Position numbers and translations under genes: made by a program. From positions 210,757,096 through 210,821,095 of the forward strand of contig CM065802.1 of NCBI GenBank assembly GCA_033398695.1: a stretch of DNA of 64,000 nt, read 5' to 3'. Below, piece by piece: positions 45,625 through 59,510 of this stretch (positions within the stretch are counted from its first letter, which is position 1; the number at the start of each line of letters is the position of its first letter). Source of the DNA: Orobanche coerulescens. Lineage: Eukaryota; Streptophyta; Magnoliopsida; Lamiales; Orobanchaceae. The notes beneath the pieces were generated by a model. That model searched no databases. It worked only from the letters and a program-made list of their open reading frames with translations, and was not told the DNA's origin.

Positions 45625-46457
45625 CATGTACAGAATTTCAATCTCTAAAACACATACACGAAATTATACACTCGACAACATCGGATTATGAAATACGGAG
45701 AATAGTACTTAGACAAAAGTACAATCATTACAATATCACAAGTTCTAATTACATAACAGAAATCTCGGGTATTACATGCAGCATGCAACTGCTACCATTC
45801 GTATAGCCATACCAGAACGATAACAAAACACAACGAACAAAAATCAATACGGTTGACCAACCCAAACAATACAACAATCAGAACTCGAGTTAATCACCGA
45901 GCAGATGCAAAATTATCCCACCCAAGGTTTGGAAGGCCGAATACGAAACTAATTTCCCGAACTTAAGGAAATTACGAAGTGATCTGAACGCTCAAAAGAT
46001 CACGCTACGAGATCAACAAAAATCGGACAACAAACGATCGGACCACAGCGACCGAGACAACAACGATCGAACAATCATATTCGAATCATAACGTACAACA
46101 AGAATCAAACAACAACTCCGAAGTTCACACCTCGACCGGCAAGATATGCATTCACATAAGATTCATAGGCATGGAACCAAATTCGGGAAAAGTCACAACG
46201 ACAAACAGATTAATCCGAAACAATACCACAACTCGTTCGAACAACAAAAAGCAAAGGATAGAGCAAGTTCATAAAATATCAATGAACGCAAACAAATCGA
46301 TAGAGTCGAAAATACAGAAGTTCAACAATCTGATCCGCCTCTCATAAAAGAGGTTTATCCCTGAAATTCGAAACGACAAAGCAAGGAAATAACACAACAT
46401 ACAGCTGGTATACTATATCCCTCAGGTGCTCCTCAGAGTCGATCTTGACATCAGTTC

Positions 46458-47212
46458 TCAAGTCCGTACCGTGGAAGGCTCGGAGACCAATTCGCAAAAC
46501 TGAACCCGGTGTCCCTTGAGTCCGCACTTGTAACACGTTACTGGCGGAGAAGGACAATGTGCACGAACATGTCCCGATACGTTGCAGTTAAAATACCTCC
46601 TAGCTTCACCAGGAGTCAAAGTAGACGACTTGGAACTCTCAGTCTCACGCATCGAGCGATGGAGATTCACAACGGAAAGACTACGACGTTGCAATCCAAA
46701 ACCACCAACTCCAGTACTAACCACAATGTCATCCAACTTCCTCAGCTTCTAGTTGGTTCCATACAAAACCCAACTTCCAGAAGTTCTCGGAACTCCGCCC
46801 ACATGACGACATGATTTTGAGGTTTGACAGCTTCCCACCAATGAGCAACATCTTCGCTAAGAAGGTACTGAGCAATAGGAACCTTCCGATCTTCGGGACA
46901 ATCAATAGCCTCGAATATCTTTTCCAGCTGAAGGAGCCAGCCATCCCAACCCAATGCATCCTCCATACCAACAAATCGATGAGGATTCATACTAACTACC
47001 TCTCGGAGCCATAGGTTTTCCCCGATCTTCTGAATCGCATCAGTGTTGCGTTGAACCGCCTGGGTCAACTGAGTCAGCCGTGCTGCTACTTGTTGCAATA
47101 TGGTAGCAACATCCATACCAATATCATTCCCGGCAACATCCTCTCGATCCCGCTCCTGATCCCCGTGGCCATCTGTACCACAGTTGCGACCACGACCTAT
47201 GCCCATCGGCAT
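46458..47212 (-). pseudogene. Family A gag remnant, copy 2
   Basis: Near-identical to 21,610-22,364: start MPMGIGRGRNCGTDG at 47,212, core ending SEDVAHWWEAVKPQNH, stop at 46,742, then the zinc-knuckle frame 46,736-46,458 with CYKCGLKGHRVQFC intact. The same internal deletion and frame break are present, so the damage predates the duplication. Confidence 0.75.
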
Positions 47213-48565
47213 ATTAATCAAGCAACAACCTAACGCAACGAAAGTCACATAATCACACACAACAATATTACTGCACACATGAAATCCACTCACAGGTGAT
47301 CGACTGCACAAGTTAGACCTAACGGCAAAATGCAGTCTAAACTTTTGCCCAGCTAGAAAGCATGCTCTATGACAAGAGATGGCGTGCGATAACTGTGCAA
47401 CTTTGGTAACCCATTCATAATCACCTTCCAGCAGTACTAGACCGGAGGTTACGAATAAACAACAGCGTGCAAGTCCAAACGCCAACAGTTCACATACTTA
47501 TAACATTACACAAATAACCATCAAAAGTTAACTAATGTTCCAAACCGAATTCCCATCTCTCGGTCCAGAGAACTACCTCGAAGAATGTATACCAAACAAC
47601 TCAGCGTTCACATCACCACTTTAATCACAACTCGGGGCATTAAAGCCGAAACGACAACGATATAATTACCACATACCTTTTTACTGGAATTTTATGAAAT
47701 CGAAAAGTTGAAAGCGAAAGTCACGTCTCAAGTAAATGTTTTAAAATAAAATTTACGTGACTCTTCAAAAAAAAAATTAAACTTTGAAATATCACACTAA
47801 CAAACTTTCCTTGCGGGATCACACCAAGCCATTACTCCAGTTAAACGATTCACACAATATATATACACATTTATACACCGGTATCACTTTTCATTCCAGC
47901 ACACACGAGAATCAACAAGCATGAATTTCGTATTCACAATTCATTTTTAAACTCTACATAATAACACAAAATCACACAAGCTCGTATAACACGAGACGCA
48001 ACAAAGTAGGGAGACTTACATCCACAGATCGCACGAAGATGATGGCTGCACCTTGATACTAATCACGACCGACACCTCAGACGACGCGTCGCGACACGAC
48101 TCAGTCAGACAAAATCTGACAACACAAAACAAGACCCGACAACACACAACTCGACCCGACAGCCTAGGTTTCCGCAACCTAAGCTCTGATACCATATTCT
48201 GTAACACCCCCAAACCACTCGGGAATATTACAGCGCCGTAGACCCTCTCCATGAGGATCTACCAGGCTAAATACAGAAACACCACAATACAATACATACC
48301 GACATGGGTAATGAACCGACCATTAGACCGATTTGGTCCTTTACCACAACATACACATCAACCATACATTACTCTTTCTCATAACTCATACCCACGCAGG
48401 GGTTAACATAAATTAACATTCCCGTATAAGGGGAAAAATAAACACAACGGGAGGACAAAACAAGACATCACCAAATACTCAACCCCGGTCTTCATGTGAT
48501 TAGTATCGCCGTCTTCCATCATCCTTCGTAACGATCATGTGAATTGCTCCCCAGCAACCTGCAAG

Positions 48566-49097
48566 TAGGGGTGTTCAAAAATATCCGATATCCGATATCC
48601 GATCCGAAATATCCGAAAATCCGAAGTTCCGGATATCCGAAAATTCGGATATCCGATAATTCGGATATCCGAAGTTCGGATATCCAGAACTTCGGATTCG
48701 GATATCGGATAGTAGTTTTCAGAAAAATCGGATATTCGGATATCCGAAATTTCCGAAAAATCCTAAAATTTTTATTTTTTATATTTTAAATAATAAAAAA
48801 TATTCGGATATTCGGATATCCGATATCCATATCCGAAGTTTTTTTCGGATATTCGGATATCCGATATCCAAATTCGAATATTTTTTTCGAATATAAGGAT
48901 ATCCGAATAAAATTTATATTTTTTTCCGGATATTCGGATATCCGAAAACCGGATATCCAAAATTTCGGATACGGATATCGGATATCAAAATTTAATATCC
49001 GAATTTTCGGATATCCGAAATATCGGATATCCGAAAGTCCGGATATCCAAAATATCGGATATCCGAAAGTCCGGATATCCGGTTTTGAACACCCCTA
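48566..49097. mobile_element. hAT-1 MITE in L5
   Basis: TAGGGGTGTTC to GAACACCCCTA, 532 bp, flanked by CCTGCAAG. It has extra GGATATCC units near the right end compared with L3. Confidence 0.92.
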
Positions 49098-49661
49098 CCT
49101 GCAAGTACCTGGACGTAAAACAGACATCCACCCCCCGAATACTCGGGGGTTAGCAAAACTCCACTGTTTTGCTAGTGCAAGTAAAAATACAAAGACAAGC
49201 CATACATATCATACTCCAAGAACATAGAAATCGTGAATATACTTGCCGAGATAATTCACTTGATCGAAACAGTTTGAATTATGAAAGATAGGAATAAACC
49301 CATTTTACATCTCACAAAACATTTTACGATCTCGGGAGTTTTGAAAATAGTTGGGGTTTAAGAATTCTCAAGCCTTTCGAAACATTTAGGGACACAGCCT
49401 AAAAATCATTTATTTTAAAATACGATTCCGATAACAAAATACGGGGTCCACAACCCAATCATAACATTCCAATTACAAACACGGGGGTCCACGACCCAAA
49501 TCATCTACATCACATACTCGCAAGAATAACCCGATGGAAACTACACCATGTCAAACATTAACATGATAACAGTCTCACAGAACGACATCAAAGAGCACAA
49601 CTCTGCAACTTAACCATACGGTCGAACTCGACACACCACAGAGCTACAATACATAGAGCAA

Positions 49662-50145
49662 TAGGGCTGGTACTTTTGGAACCGGGAACCGCAGAACCGA
49701 TCTGAACCGCATCGGAACCGATGGTTCGGTTCGGTTCCTAGCAACAAATTTTTTTTTTCGGTTCGGTTCGTACTGTTAGTATTCGGTTCGATTCGGTTCG
49801 GTTCGGTTCGCGGTTCCTGTCTGTTTTAAAGAGGAACCGATCCGAACCGCAAGGAACCGTCCGAACCGCACCGAACCGGGAAACCGACACTCTGAATATA
49901 ATATAATATAATATATTCTTATTAAACATAATTAATATAATATAAAATAATATAATATATTCTTAATAAAATAAAATATAATATAATAAATTTCGTCCAA
50001 ACTATACAAAATCGGTTTCGGTTCGGTTCGGTTCGGTTCGGTTCTGTGCGGTTAGGACAAAAAAGTGGAAAAACCGAACCGCGAAAAACTATGCGGTTCG
50101 GTTCAAATCTGTATTTTTTCCCAGAACCGAAAAGTCCTGTGCCTA
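49662..50145. mobile_element. hAT-2 MITE in L5
   Basis: Same site and flanks as in L3 (TAGAGCAA / CAGAGCAA). The right end reads AGTCCTGTGCCTA rather than AGTCCCAGGCCTA. Confidence 0.9.
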
Positions 50146-51518
50146 CAGAGCAATCACAGGACTCACGTATCCATATCAAATTATCACGGCGAGGATGAAT
50201 CACACACAACACATTTCTGGTGCCATTCCGGCCAAGTACGATACCATTTGGTGCCATTCTAATCGGACAAAATATGCGCCAAAAATCACGGTTCTCCAAT
50301 AAAACATTTCAAAGTTAACCATTGGTACGAGACTCACGGCCGCCGTACCCGCAGAGCCGTCGGACATCCCTAGGTGGTTAACCCAAGTTCGTGATACGCA
50401 CACTCACGGCAATACGTATCCCTAGAGGCCCCGTCAGACCGTCCCTAGGTGAACATACACATATCATCCACAACGCCACAGGAAGCCATAATTCGAATAC
50501 TAGAATATGCATACAAATGCTAGGTACTTCGCTAGAATGGCCACTTTAGTCGACGTATACTCACAACTAATGTCACACAACCACAAGCTATTACCAATAC
50601 CAAACAACACCAAGCGCCACAACCTCCTTACGAAGGAATAACAACTAATATTACACAACGTCACATATTCACCGAACAATTACACATATCAATACACAAT
50701 TCTCGGCAAAAAAATTTCGGTCTACTAACATCACTAAATATGATCAACATCTTCCAACATAGGAAACTAATGCACATATTCCGAAAGCACATTAATCTAG
50801 GAAGCATACGAGTTATCTTTTGAAAGACAACGATTATCGAGGACATACCGATCCTTTTAAAAGTTCATTAAAACATTCAAATTGTAATTTGGTTCCAATA
50901 CCAACGAATACGTCTACGAAACACGAAATGTATGGGCAAGATACTTGCCTCGGATAATTACAAGCGCGGAGAATAGACCGAAGTGAGGAGACCCGAACCG
51001 TCCACGAACCCGCCGACTTCGCCGAGCGAAAACCCACGACGATAAACTACGAATGACAATAACAACAATGAAAATAAATTCCACAGCATAACTCAAAGCC
51101 GCCGAATTAGAGGGTCAAATGACGAAAGTTCAAGGGTTTCCCCCAAAACAATCAAGAACGCGAATCGACTCGTTAATTCATGAAAAACAGAATTCCAACC
51201 ATGGGTTATGATCAACATGACTAGATAACAACAAAGGAACCAACAATTTCGGATTAAAATCACGAAATCAAGACAACCCCCAATTATTCACGAAGTAGGG
51301 TTCTAGGATGATTACCTCGATTCAAGGGGAAAAGGATGATTTGATGTTGTTAATCTACACCAAGACCTTGATGATAATGTTGTAGGATGAAAGATTGATG
51401 AATTCCCGTAAAGAATCGCCCTGGAATCGCCTTAAGACTCTGCCCGTCGCGTGAGGAAGGAAAAGAGTAAAATTGTTCTGAAATAACACTGCCCGCTGAC
51501 TGAAATACACAAATAACA

Positions 51519-52232
51519 TTTCACATACTTATAACATTACACAAATAACCATCAAAAGTTAACTAATGTTCCAAACCGAATTCCCATCTCTCGGTCCAGA
51601 GAACTACCTCGACGAATGTATACCGAACGACTCAACGTTCACATCACCACTTTAATCACAACTCGGGGCATTAAAGCCGAAACGACAACGACATCATTAC
51701 CACATACCTTTTTACTGGAATTTTATGAAATCGAAAAGTTGAAAGCGAAAGTCACGTCTCAAGTAAATGTTATAAAATAAAATTTACGTGACTCTTCAAA
51801 AAAAATAATTAAACTTTGAAATATCACACTAACAAACTTTCCTTGCGGGATCACACCAAGCCATTAGTCCAGTTAAACGATTCACACAATATATATACAC
51901 ATTTATACACCGGTATCACTTTTCATTCCAGCACACACGAGAATCAACAAGCATGAATTTCGTATTCACAATTCATTTTTAAACTCTACATAATAACACA
52001 AAATCACACAAGCTCGTATAACACGAGACGCAACAAAGTAGGGAGACTTACATCCACAGATCGCACGAAGATGATGGCTGCACCTTGATACTAATCACGA
52101 CCGACACCTCGGGACGCGCGTCGGGACCACGACTTCGATCGGACAAAATCGACAACACAAGACAAGACCCGACAACACACAACTCGACCCGACAGCCTAG
52201 GTTTCCGCAACCTAAGCTCTGATACCATATTC
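51519..52232 (-). repeat. Duplicated 5' leader of family A (unit 3)
   Basis: Copy of 22,643-23,352 between L5 and L6, with the same filler junction on its left. Confidence 0.85.
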
Positions 52233-52597
52233 TGTAACACTCCCAAACCACTCGGGAATATTACAGCGCCGTAGACCCTCTCCATGAGGATCTACCAGGC
52301 TAAATACAGAAACACCACAATACAATACATACCGACATGGGTAATGAACCGACCATTAGACCGATTTGGTCCTTTACCACAACATACACATCAACCATAC
52401 ATTACTCTTTCTCGTAACTCATACCCACGCAGGGGTTAACATAATCAACATTCCCGTATAAGGGGAAAAATAAACACAACGGGAGGACAAAACAAGACAT
52501 CACCAAATACTCAACCCCGGTCTTCATGTGATTAGTATCGCCGTCTTCCATCATCCTTCTTAACGATCCTGTGAATTGCTCCCCAGCAACCTGCAAG

Positions 52598-53094
52598 TAG
52601 GGGTGTTCAAAAATATCCGATATCCGATCCGAAATATCCGAAAATCCGAAGTTCCGGATATCCGATAATTCGGATATCCGAAGTTCGGATATCCTGAACT
52701 TCGGATTCGGATATCGGATAGTAGTTTTCAGAAAAATCGGATATTCGGATATCCAAATATCGAAAAATCCTAAATTTTTTATTTTTATATTTTAAATAAT
52801 AAAAATATTCGGATATTCGGATATCCGATATCCATATCGAAGTTTTTTCGGATATTCGGATATCCGATATCCAAATTCGAATATTTTTTGAATATAAGGA
52901 TATCCGAATAAAATTTATATTTTATTAGGATATTCGGATATCCGATATCCGTATCCGAAATTTCGGATATCCGAAAACCGGATATCCGAAATTTCGGATA
53001 CGAATATCGGATATCAAAATTTAATATCCGAATTTTCGGATATCCGAAATATCGGATATCCGAAAGTCCGGATATCCGGTTTTGAACACCCCTA
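52598..53094. mobile_element. hAT-1 MITE in L6
   Basis: 497 bp, same ends and CCTGCAAG flanks as the L3 copy. Confidence 0.92.
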
Positions 53095-53128
53095 CCTGCA
53101 AGTACCTGGACGTAAAACAGACATCCAC

Positions 53129-53170
53129 CCCCCGAATACTCGGGGGTTAGCAAAACTCCACTGTTTTGCT
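53129..53170 (-). other. Paired perfect hairpins in family A LTR
   Basis: CCCCCGA-ATAC-TCGGGGG (53,129-53,146) followed by AGCAAAAC-TCCACT-GTTTTGCT (53,149-53,170). They lie in the transcribed part of the LTR. The pair is present in L3, L5, L7 and L8; L2 and L4 have one change in the first stem, and L7 has one loop change. Confidence 0.6.
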
Positions 53171-53658
53171 AGTGCAAGTAAAAATACAAAGACAAGCCAT
53201 ACATATCATACTCCAAGAACATAGAAATCGTGAATATACTTGCCGAGATAATTCACTTGATCGAAACAGTTTGAATTATGAAAGATAGGAATAAACCCAT
53301 TTTACATCTCACAAAACATTTTACGATCTCGGGAGTTTTGAAAACAGTTGGGGTTTAAGAATTCTCAAGCCTTTCGAAACATTTAGGGACACAGCCTAAA
53401 AATCATTTATTTCAAAATACGATTCCGATAACAAAATACGGGGTCCACAACCCAATCATAACATTCCAATTACAAACACGGGGGTCCACGACCCAAATCA
53501 TCTACATCACATACTCGCAAGAATAACCCGATGGAAACTACACCATGTCAAACATTAACATGACAACAGTCTCACAGAACGACATCAAAGAGCACAACTC
53601 TGCAACTTAACCATACGGTCGAACTCGACACACCACAGAGCTACAATACATAGAGCAA

Positions 53659-54151
53659 TAGGGCTGGGACTTTTGGAACCGGGAACCGCAGAACCGATCT
53701 GAACCGCATCGGAACCGATGGTTCGGTTCGGTTCCTAGCAACAAATTTTTTTTTTCGGTTCGGTTCGTACTGTTAGTATTCGGTTCGGTTCGGTTCGGTT
53801 CGGTTCGCGGTTCCTGTCTGTTTTAAAGAGGAACCGATCCGAACCGCAAGGAACCGTCCGAACCGCACCGAACCGGGAAACCGACCCTCTGAATATAATA
53901 TAATATAATATATTCTTATTAAACATAATTAATATAATATAAAATAATATAATATATTCTTAATAAAATAAAATATAATATAATAAATTTTGTCCAAACT
54001 ATACAAAATCAGTTTCGGTTCGGTTCCGGTTCGGTTCGGTTCCTGTGCGGGTCGGACAAAAAAAACTGGAAAAACCGAACCGCGAAAAAACTATGCGGTT
54101 CGGTTCCGGGTCCTGTATTTTTTTCCCAGGAACCGAAAAGTCCCAGGCCTA
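53659..54151. mobile_element. hAT-2 MITE in L6
   Basis: Same site, flanks and ends as in L3. Confidence 0.92.
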
Positions 54152-55531
54152 CAGAGCAATCACAGGACTCACGTATCCATATCAAATTATCACAGCCAAG
54201 GGATGAATCACACACAACACATTTACTGGTGCCATTCCAGCCAAGTACGATACCATTTGGACTGCCATTCTAATCAGACAAAATATGCGCCAAAAATCAC
54301 AGTTCTCCAATAAAACATTTCAAAGTTAACCATTGGTACGAGACTCACGGCCGCCGTACCCCGCAGAGCCCCGTCGGACATCCCTAGGTGGTTAACCCAA
54401 GTTCGTGATACGCACACTCACGGCAATACGTATCCCTAGAGGCCCCGTCAGACCGTCCCTAGGTGAACATACACATATCATCCACAACGCCACAGGAAGC
54501 CATAATTCGAATACTAGAATATGCATACAAATGCTAGGTACTTCGCTAGAATGGCCACTTTAGTCGACGTATACTCACAACTAATGTCACACAACCACAA
54601 GCAATTACCAATACCAAACAACACCAAGCGCCACAACCTCCTTACGAAGGAATAACAACTAATATTACACAACGTCACATATTCACCGAACAATTACACA
54701 TATCAATACACAATTCTCGGCAAATAATTTTCGGTCTACTAACATCACTAAATATGATCAACATCTTCCAACATAGGAAACTAATGCAGATATTCCGAAA
54801 GCACATTAATCTAGGAAGCATACGAGTTATCTTTTGAAAGACAACGATTATCGAGGACATACCGATCCTTTTAAAAGTTCATTAAAACATTCAAATTGTA
54901 ATTTGGTTCCAATACCAACGAATACGTCTACGAAACACGAAATGTATGGGCAAGATACTTGCCTCGGATAATTACAAGCGCGGAGAATAGATCAAGTGAG
55001 GAGACCCGAACCGTCCACGAACCCGCCGACTTCGCCGAGCGAAAACCCACGACGATAAACTACGAATGACAATAACAACAATGAAAATAAATTCCACAGC
55101 ATAACTCAAAGCCGCCGAATTAGAGGGTCAAATGACGAAAGTTCAAGGGTTTCCCCCAAAACAATCAAGAACGCGAATCGACTCGTTAATTCATGAAAAA
55201 CAGAATTCCAACCATGGGTTATGATCAACATGACTAGATAACAACAAAGGAACCAACAATTTCGGATTAAAATCACGAAATCAAGACAACCCCCAATTAT
55301 TCACGAAGTAGGGTTCTAGGATGATTACCTCGATTCAAGGGGAAAAGGATGATTTGATGTTGTTAATCTACACCAAGACCTTGATGATAATGTTGTAGGA
55401 TGAAAGATTAATGAATTCCCGTAAAGAATCGCCCTGGAATCGCCTTAAGACTCTGCCCGTCGCGTGAGGAAGGAAAAGAGTAAAATTGTTCTGAAATAAC
55501 ACTGCCCGCTGACTGAAATACACAAATAACA

Positions 55532-56242
55532 TTTCACATACTTATAACATTACACAAATAACCATCAAAAGTTAACTAATGTTCCAAACCGAATTCCCAT
55601 CTCTCGGTCCAGAGAACTACCTCGACGAATGTATACCGAACGACTCAACGTTCACATCACCACTTTAATCACAACTCGGGGCATTAAAGCCGAAACGACA
55701 ACGACATCATTACCACATACCTTTTTACTGGAATTTTATGAAATCGAAAAGTTGAAAGCGAAAGTCACGTCTCAAGTAAATGTTATAAAATAAAATTTAC
55801 GTGACTCTTCAAAAAAAATAATTAAACTTTGAAATATCACACTAACAAACTTTCCTTGCGGGATCACACCAAGCCATTAGTCCAGTTAAACGATTCACAC
55901 AATATATATACATTTATACACCGGTATCACTTTTCATTCCAGCACACACGAGAATCAACAAGCATGAATTTCGTATTCACAATTCATTTTTAAACTCTAC
56001 ATAATAACACAAAATCACACAAGCTCGTATAACACGAGACGCAACAAAGTAGGGAGACTTACATCCACAGATCGCACGAAGATGATGGCTGCACCTTGAT
56101 ACTAATCACGACCGACACCTCAGACGACGCGTCGGGACACGACTCAGTCAGACAAAATCTGACAACACAAGACAAGACCCGAAAACACACAACTCGACCC
56201 GACAGCCTAGGTTTCCGCAACCTAAGCTCTGATACCATATTC
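55532..56242 (-). repeat. Duplicated 5' leader of family A (unit 4)
   Basis: Copy of 22,643-23,352 between L6 and L7. Confidence 0.85.
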
Positions 56243-56607
56243 TGTAACACCCCCAAACCACTCGGGAATATTACAGCGCCGTAGACCCTCTCCATGAGGA
56301 TCTACCAGGCTAAATACAGAAACACCACAATACAATACATACCGACATGGGTAATGAACCGACCATTAGACCGATTTGGTCCTTTACCACAACATACACA
56401 TCAACCATACATTACTCTTTCTCGTAACTCATACCCACGCAGGGGTTAACATAATCAACATTCCCGTATAAGGGGAAAAATAAACACAACGGGAGGACAA
56501 AACAAGACATCACCAAATACTCAACCCCGGTCTTCATGTGATTAGTATCGCCGTCTTCCATCATCCTTCTTAACGATCCTGTGAATTGCTCCCCAGCAAC
56601 CTGCAAG

Positions 56608-57113
56608 TAGGGGTGTTCAAAAATATCCGATATCCGATCCGAAATATCCGAAAATCCGAAGTTCCGGATATCCGATAATTCGGATATCCGAAGTTCGGAT
56701 ATCCTGAACTTCGGATTCGGATATCGGATAGTAGTTTTCAGAAAAATCGGATATTCGGATATCCGAAATATCCGAAAAATCCTAAATTTTTTATTTTTTA
56801 TATTTTAAATAATAAAAAATATTCGGATATTCGGATATCCGATATCCATATCCGAAGTTTTTTTCGGATATTCGGATATCCGATATCCAAATTCGAATAT
56901 TTTTTTCGAATATAAGGATATCCGAATAAAATTTATATTTTTTTCCGGATATTCGGATATCCGATATCCGTATCCGAAATTTCGGATATCCGAAAACCGG
57001 ATATCCGAAATTTCGGATACGAATATCGGATATCAAAATTTAATATCCGAATTTTCGGATATCCGAAATATCGGATATCCGAAAGTCCGGATATCCGGTT
57101 TTGAACACCCCTA
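56608..57113. mobile_element. hAT-1 MITE in L7
   Basis: 506 bp, same ends and CCTGCAAG flanks. Confidence 0.92.
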
Positions 57114-57672
57114 CCTGCAAGTACCTGGACGTAAAACAGACATCCACCCCCCGAATACTCGGGGGTTAGCAAAACTCCATTGTTTTGCTAGTGCAAGTAA
57201 AAATACAAAGACAAGCCATACATATCATACTCGAGAACATAGAAATCGTGAATATACTTGCGAGATAATTCACTTGATCGAAACAGTTTGAATTATGAAA
57301 GATAGGAATAAACCCATTTTACATCTCACAAAACATTTTACGATCTCGGGAGTTTTGAAAACAGTTGGGGTTTAAGAATTCTCAAGCCTTTCGAAACATT
57401 TAGGGACACAGCCTAAAAATCATTTATTTCAAAATACGATTCCGATAACAAAATACGGGGTCCACAACCCAATCATAACATTCCAATTACAAACACGGGG
57501 GTCCACGACCCAAATCATCTACATCACATACTCGCAAGAATAACCCGATGGAAACTACACCATGTCAAACATTAACATGACAACGGTCTCACGAACGACA
57601 TCAAAGAGCACAACTCGCAACTTAACCATACGGTCGAACTCGACACACCACGAGCTACAATACATAGAGCAA

Positions 57673-58137
57673 TAGGGTGGGACTTTTGGAACCGGGAACC
57701 CGTCCCGAACGCGCATCGGAACCGATGGTTCGGTTCGGTTCCTAGCAACAAATTTTTTTCGGTTCGGTTCGCATTGTTAGTATTCGGTTCGGTTCGGTTC
57801 GGTTCGGTTCGCGGTTCTGTCTGTTTTAAAGAGGAACCGAACCGCAAAGAACCGTCCGAACACCGAACCGAAAGCAAACCCTCGAATATAATATAATATA
57901 ATATATTCTTATTAAACATAATTAATATAATATAAAATAATATAATATATTCTTAATAAAATAAAATATAATATAATAAATTTTGTCCAAACTATACAAA
58001 ATCGGTTTCGGTTCGGTTCGGTTCGGTTCGGTTCTGTGCGGGTCGGACAAAAAAGCTGGAAAAACCGAACCGCGAAAAACTATGCGGTTCGGTTCGGGTC
58101 TGTATTTTTTCCCGAGAACCGAAAAGTCCTGTGCCTA
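57673..58137. mobile_element. hAT-2 MITE in L7
   Basis: 465 bp, the shortest copy; TAGGGTGGGAC at the left end where others have TAGGGCTGGGAC. Confidence 0.88.
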
Positions 58138-59510
58138 CAGAGCAATCACGGGACTCACGTATCCATATCAAATTATCACGGCCAAGGGATGAATCACACA
58201 CAACACATTTCTGGTGCCATTCCGGCCAAGTACGATACCATTTGGTGCCATTCTAATCGAGACAAAATATGCGCCAAAAATCACAGTTCTCCAATAAAAC
58301 ATTTCAAAGTTAACCATTGGTACGAGACTCACGGCCGCCGTACCGCAGAGCCGTCGGACATCCCTAGGTGGTTAACCCAAGTTCGTGATACGCACACTCA
58401 CGGCAATACGTATCCCTAGAGGCCCCGTCAGACCGTCCCTAGGTGAACATACACATATCATCCACAACGCCACAGGAAGCCATAATTCGAATACTAGAAT
58501 ATGCATACAAATGCTAGGTACTTCGCTAGAATGGCCACTTTAGTCGACGTATACTCACAACTAATGTCACACAACCACAAGCAATTACCAATACCAAACA
58601 ACACCAAGCGCCACAACCTCCTTACGAAGGAATAACAACTAATATTACACAACGTCACATATTCACCGAACAATTACACATATCAATACACAATTCTCGG
58701 CAAATAATTTTCGGTCTACTAACATCACTAAATATGATCAACATCTTCCAACATAGGAAACTAATGCAGATATTCCGAAAGCACATTAATCTAGGAAGCA
58801 TACGAGTTATCTTTTGAAAGACAACGATTATCGAGGACATACCGATCCTTTTAAAAGTTCATTAAAACATTCAAATTGTAATTTGGTTCCAATACCAACG
58901 AATACGTCTACGAAACACGAAATGTATGGGCAAGATACTTGCCTCGGATAATTACAAGCGCGGAGAATAGACCGAAGTGAGGAGACCCGAACCGTCCACG
59001 AACCCGCCGACTTCGCCGAGCGAAAACCCACGACGATAAACTACGAATGACAATAACAACAATGAAAATAAATTCCACAGCATAACTCAAAGCCGCCGAA
59101 TTAGAGGGTCAAATGACGAAAGTTCAAGGGTTTCCCCCAAAACAATCAAGAACGCGAATCGACTCGTTAATTCATGAAAATGAATTTCAACCATGGGTTA
59201 TGATCAACATGACTAGATAACAACAAAGGAACCAACAATTTCGGATTAAAATCACGAAATCAAGACAACCCCCAATTATTCACGAAGTAGGGTTCTAGGA
59301 TGATTACCTCGATTCAAGGGGAAAAGGATGATTTGATGTTGTTAATCTACACCAAGACCTTGATGATAATGTTGTAGGATGAAAGATTGATGAATTCCCG
59401 TAAAGAATCGCCCTGGAATCGCCTTAAGACTCTGCCCGTCGCGTGAGGAAGGAAAAGAGTAAAATTGTTACGAAATAACACCGCCTATTGTTGAAATACA
59501 CAAATAACAT

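Larger units (their letters stand above)
43438..45776 (-). mobile_element. Solo LTR of family C (Gypsy)
   Basis: 2,339 bp with LTR ends TGTAACACCCCG and CGGGTATTACA on the plus strand, flanked by the 5-bp duplication TGCAG (43,433-43,437 and 45,777-45,781). The empty site in copy 1 (near 20,925) reads CACATGCAGCATGC. No internal sequence, so the element body was lost by LTR-LTR recombination. End motifs resemble families A and B, but the body is distinct. On the minus strand a TATA box (45,308-45,317) lies next to a TAGCGCACGCTA cluster. Confidence 0.92.
43329..48199 (-). mobile_element. Family A internal region, copy 2, with nested family C LTR
   Basis: Second copy of the gag-only internal region between L4 and L5, closely matching 20,814-23,352. 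It is interrupted by a solo LTR at 43,438-45,776. The purine tract next to L4 is missing: TATTACA is followed directly by TAAAAAGAAGTTTCG, and one hairpin arm is mutated (CAAAACT). Confidence 0.85.
48200..51508 (-). repeat. Family A LTR L5 (truncated) with hAT-1 and hAT-2
   Basis: Starts TGTAACACCCCC and ends at the shared junction near 51,508. Nested MITEs at 48,566-49,097 and 49,662-50,145. Family B is absent; its target site is intact near 50,765. Confidence 0.85.
52233..55522 (-). repeat. Family A LTR L6 (truncated) with hAT-1 and hAT-2
   Basis: Starts TGTAACACTCCC and ends at the junction near 55,522. MITEs at 52,598-53,094 and 53,659-54,151. Together with the leader this is a 4.0-kb unit. 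Confidence 0.85.
56243..59500 (-). repeat. Family A LTR L7 (truncated) with hAT-1 and hAT-2
   Basis: Starts TGTAACACCCCC, junction near 59,500. MITEs at 56,608-57,113 and 57,673-58,137. Around the hAT-2 copy many CAG/CTG sites are shortened compared with L6. Confidence 0.85.

Noticed and set aside
43438..45776. Family C region as a complete element
   Set aside because: The 5-bp duplications flank a single LTR with no primer site, internal region or second LTR, so it is a solo LTR.
48544..48960. Open frames rich in Ile-Ser-Asp-Ile-Arg repeats at hAT-1 copies
   Set aside because: They are translations of GGATATCCGA repeats inside a MITE.
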